DNA of 15,208 nt from Methanomassiliicoccaceae archaeon UBA404 (GTDB lineage Archaea > Thermoplasmatota > Thermoplasmata > Methanomassiliicoccales > Methanomethylophilaceae), in the NCBI GenBank assembly GCA_002498605.1, contig DAHY01000021.1, positions 1-15,208 on the forward strand. The letters run 5' to 3'. The translations under genes were made by a program, and so were the position numbers. Below are positions 14,320-15,208 of this stretch, one piece after another. Positions within the stretch are counted from its first letter, which is position 1. Each line of letters starts with the position of its first letter. The notes under the pieces were generated by a model, which saw nothing but the letters and a program-made list of their open reading frames with translations, was not told the DNA's origin and did not search any database.

Positions 14320-15027
14320 ATGTCAAAAATACTGGCGGCTAATACGGAATACGCTTCCAAAATAAAGTCGATACTCAGGCTTAATTTTGAACCCGTAGCC
14401 GTTAAACTTATTCCGGAAGGTGAAAACTTTTCCGATTATACAAAACCCGAGCGTCAGATGTCTCATTGTCAGGCCATAGTAAACGCCCGGAAGGGAGAAT
14501 ATCTTACGCTGAAGCCCGAAGACTTCAGCTGTCATGTGGGATCTTCCGCATTGAATATGGATGATACCCCGGAAGGTGTCGCAGACGGTACATTCCATTA
14601 TAACCTCGGAGGATTCGAAACTCCGGAAGCCGCCGCGAAACTTATCGAAGCCCGTGAGGGCATAGATAAGAAAATCATCGGAGAAATCGTATGTCCGCTG
14701 AAAGACGCCGATTTTGAACCCGATGTTGTGGTTATCATAGATATTCCCGAAAGAATCTACTGGTTGGTCCCTGTTATGTCCGGGCGCGAAGGCGGCAAGG
14801 TCGATTTCTGCATGGGTTCGTTCCAATGCACCTGCGAGGACGTTACGTCATACCCGTACATGAAGCAAAAACCGAACATATCCCTGGGATGCTACGGTTG
14901 CAGAAGAAGAACCGATATGGGTTCCGAAGAAATGGCCGCGGGCATTCCGTACACGATGATCGAAGACGTGACAAAGCGTCTCGAAAAGTTGAACGAAGGT
15001 ATAATGCAAAAGGCCAAACGCGATTGA
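14320..15027 (+). CDS. DUF169 family protein (COG2043)
   Basis: A 235-residue cytoplasmic protein of the uncharacterised DUF169 family. Recognised by the N-terminal FEPVAVKLIP, a central RQMSHCQAI...A with an early cysteine, and the signature GCYGCRRRTD (190-199) near the C-terminus, followed by the usual M-x-x-G-I-P hydrophobic end. Cysteines sit at 50, 71, 125, 164, 170, 172, 191 and 194, enough for a metal or Fe-S site, but none has been assigned for the family to my knowledge. Members are common in methanogens and other anaerobes. It has its own leaderless-type promoter and follows the CoM methyltransferase gene, separated by a terminator, so it is not cotranscribed by default. Stop is TGA. 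Confidence 0.87.
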   Translation: MSKILAANTEYASKIKSILRLNFEPVAVKLIPEGENFSDYTKPERQMSHCQAIVNARKGEYLTLKPEDFSCHVGSSALNMDDTPEGVADGTFHYNLGGFETPEAAAKLIEAREGIDKKIIGEIVCPLKDADFEPDVVVIIDIPERIYWLVPVMSGREGGKVDFCMGSFQCTCEDVTSYPYMKQKPNISLGCYGCRRRTDMGSEEMAAGIPYTMIEDVTKRLEKLNEGIMQKAKRD

Positions 15028-15155
15028 AAAACACGCTTAATCCAAACTATTTTATATCCCCTATTTTTCGAAATTCCGGATTAAACCCCTTCAAACCCCG
15101 CGTAATAATTCCCATTATGCAAAATAAATTTCATTTTCGCTCTGTTGAACGTTGG
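15028..15155. other. Intergenic stretch with T-rich run after DUF169
   Basis: AT-rich non-coding sequence. Two T-runs (15050-15053 and 15064-15068) could end the DUF169 transcript. TTAATCC (15037-15043) and GGATTAA (15078-15084) form a distant inverted pair of doubtful meaning. No open frame of substance is seen. Confidence 0.4.
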
Positions 15156-15164
15156 TTTTATAAT
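15156..15164 (+). promoter_or_regulatory. TATA box pointing out of the right edge
   Basis: TTTTATAAT is a good archaeal TATA box. A transcript would begin near 15185-15190 and run past the window end. No start codon follows within the window, so the product is either a leadered mRNA or a non-coding RNA. Confidence 0.45.
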
Positions 15165-15208
15165 AGACTAGTAGGATACACAAAATTGCAAGGGAGTACA
15201 GGGCCCTA

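Noticed and set aside
13959..14342. Plus-strand frame from the end of the methyltransferase gene through the gap into DUF169
   Set aside because: Out of frame with both real genes, crosses a terminator and a promoter, no ribosome binding site.
1..15208. Search for CRISPR arrays, insertion sequences, prophage or attachment sites
   Set aside because: No regularly spaced repeats, transposase motifs, or terminal inverted repeats seen; a direct-repeat attachment at tRNA-His was not found within the window.

Overview
The window reads as a compact archaeal chromosome segment, most likely from a methylotrophic methanogen of the Methanomassiliicoccales/Thermoplasmata type. The support is a methylcobamide:CoM methyltransferase (MtaA/MtbA family), an archaeal-type SufCB pair, an Isf-type iron-sulfur flavoprotein, an archaeal PUA/MCT-1-like protein, a SepF-like protein, a RecJ-like DHH nuclease, an intronless tRNA-His with encoded G-1 and C73 but no encoded CCA, and several start codons lying about 26 nt downstream of TATA-like boxes (leaderless pattern). 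None of the 16 complete genes ends in TAG (10 TGA, 6 TAA), which fits a pyrrolysine-using lineage. The lineage call is an inference; no rRNA is present to prove it.

Left part (1-4614): a sufC-sufB pair on the minus strand, with sufB running off the left edge, divergent from an iron-sulfur flavoprotein gene (1108-1686). Convergent to that is a tightly overlapping three-gene minus-strand operon (4553 down to 1674) of proteins I cannot assign: an acidic membrane-anchored exported protein, an eight-helix membrane protein built from a clear internal duplication, and a cysteine-containing soluble protein. This operon is the best candidate here for something undescribed.

Middle part (4615-9157): a plus-strand operon of PUA protein, SepF-like protein and HD-domain phosphohydrolase, coupled by 4-nt and 1-nt overlaps; then a CadD-like six-helix transporter; then, convergent, rtcB (RNA ligase) preceded on the same strand by tRNA-His only 23 nt away.

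Right part (9158-15208): argF (ornithine carbamoyltransferase); a convergent minus-strand pair of nucleases (a DEDDy RNase-H-fold exonuclease followed by a RecJ-like DHH exonuclease); a divergent metallophosphoesterase; the methyltransferase gene with a strong ribosome binding site, C-rich codon choice and a hairpin/T-tract terminator; a DUF169 gene with a textbook leaderless promoter; and a terminal intergenic stretch with a promoter pointing out of the window. No mobile element, CRISPR array or prophage is visible. Most of the window is ordinary housekeeping and energy metabolism packed with very short gaps.
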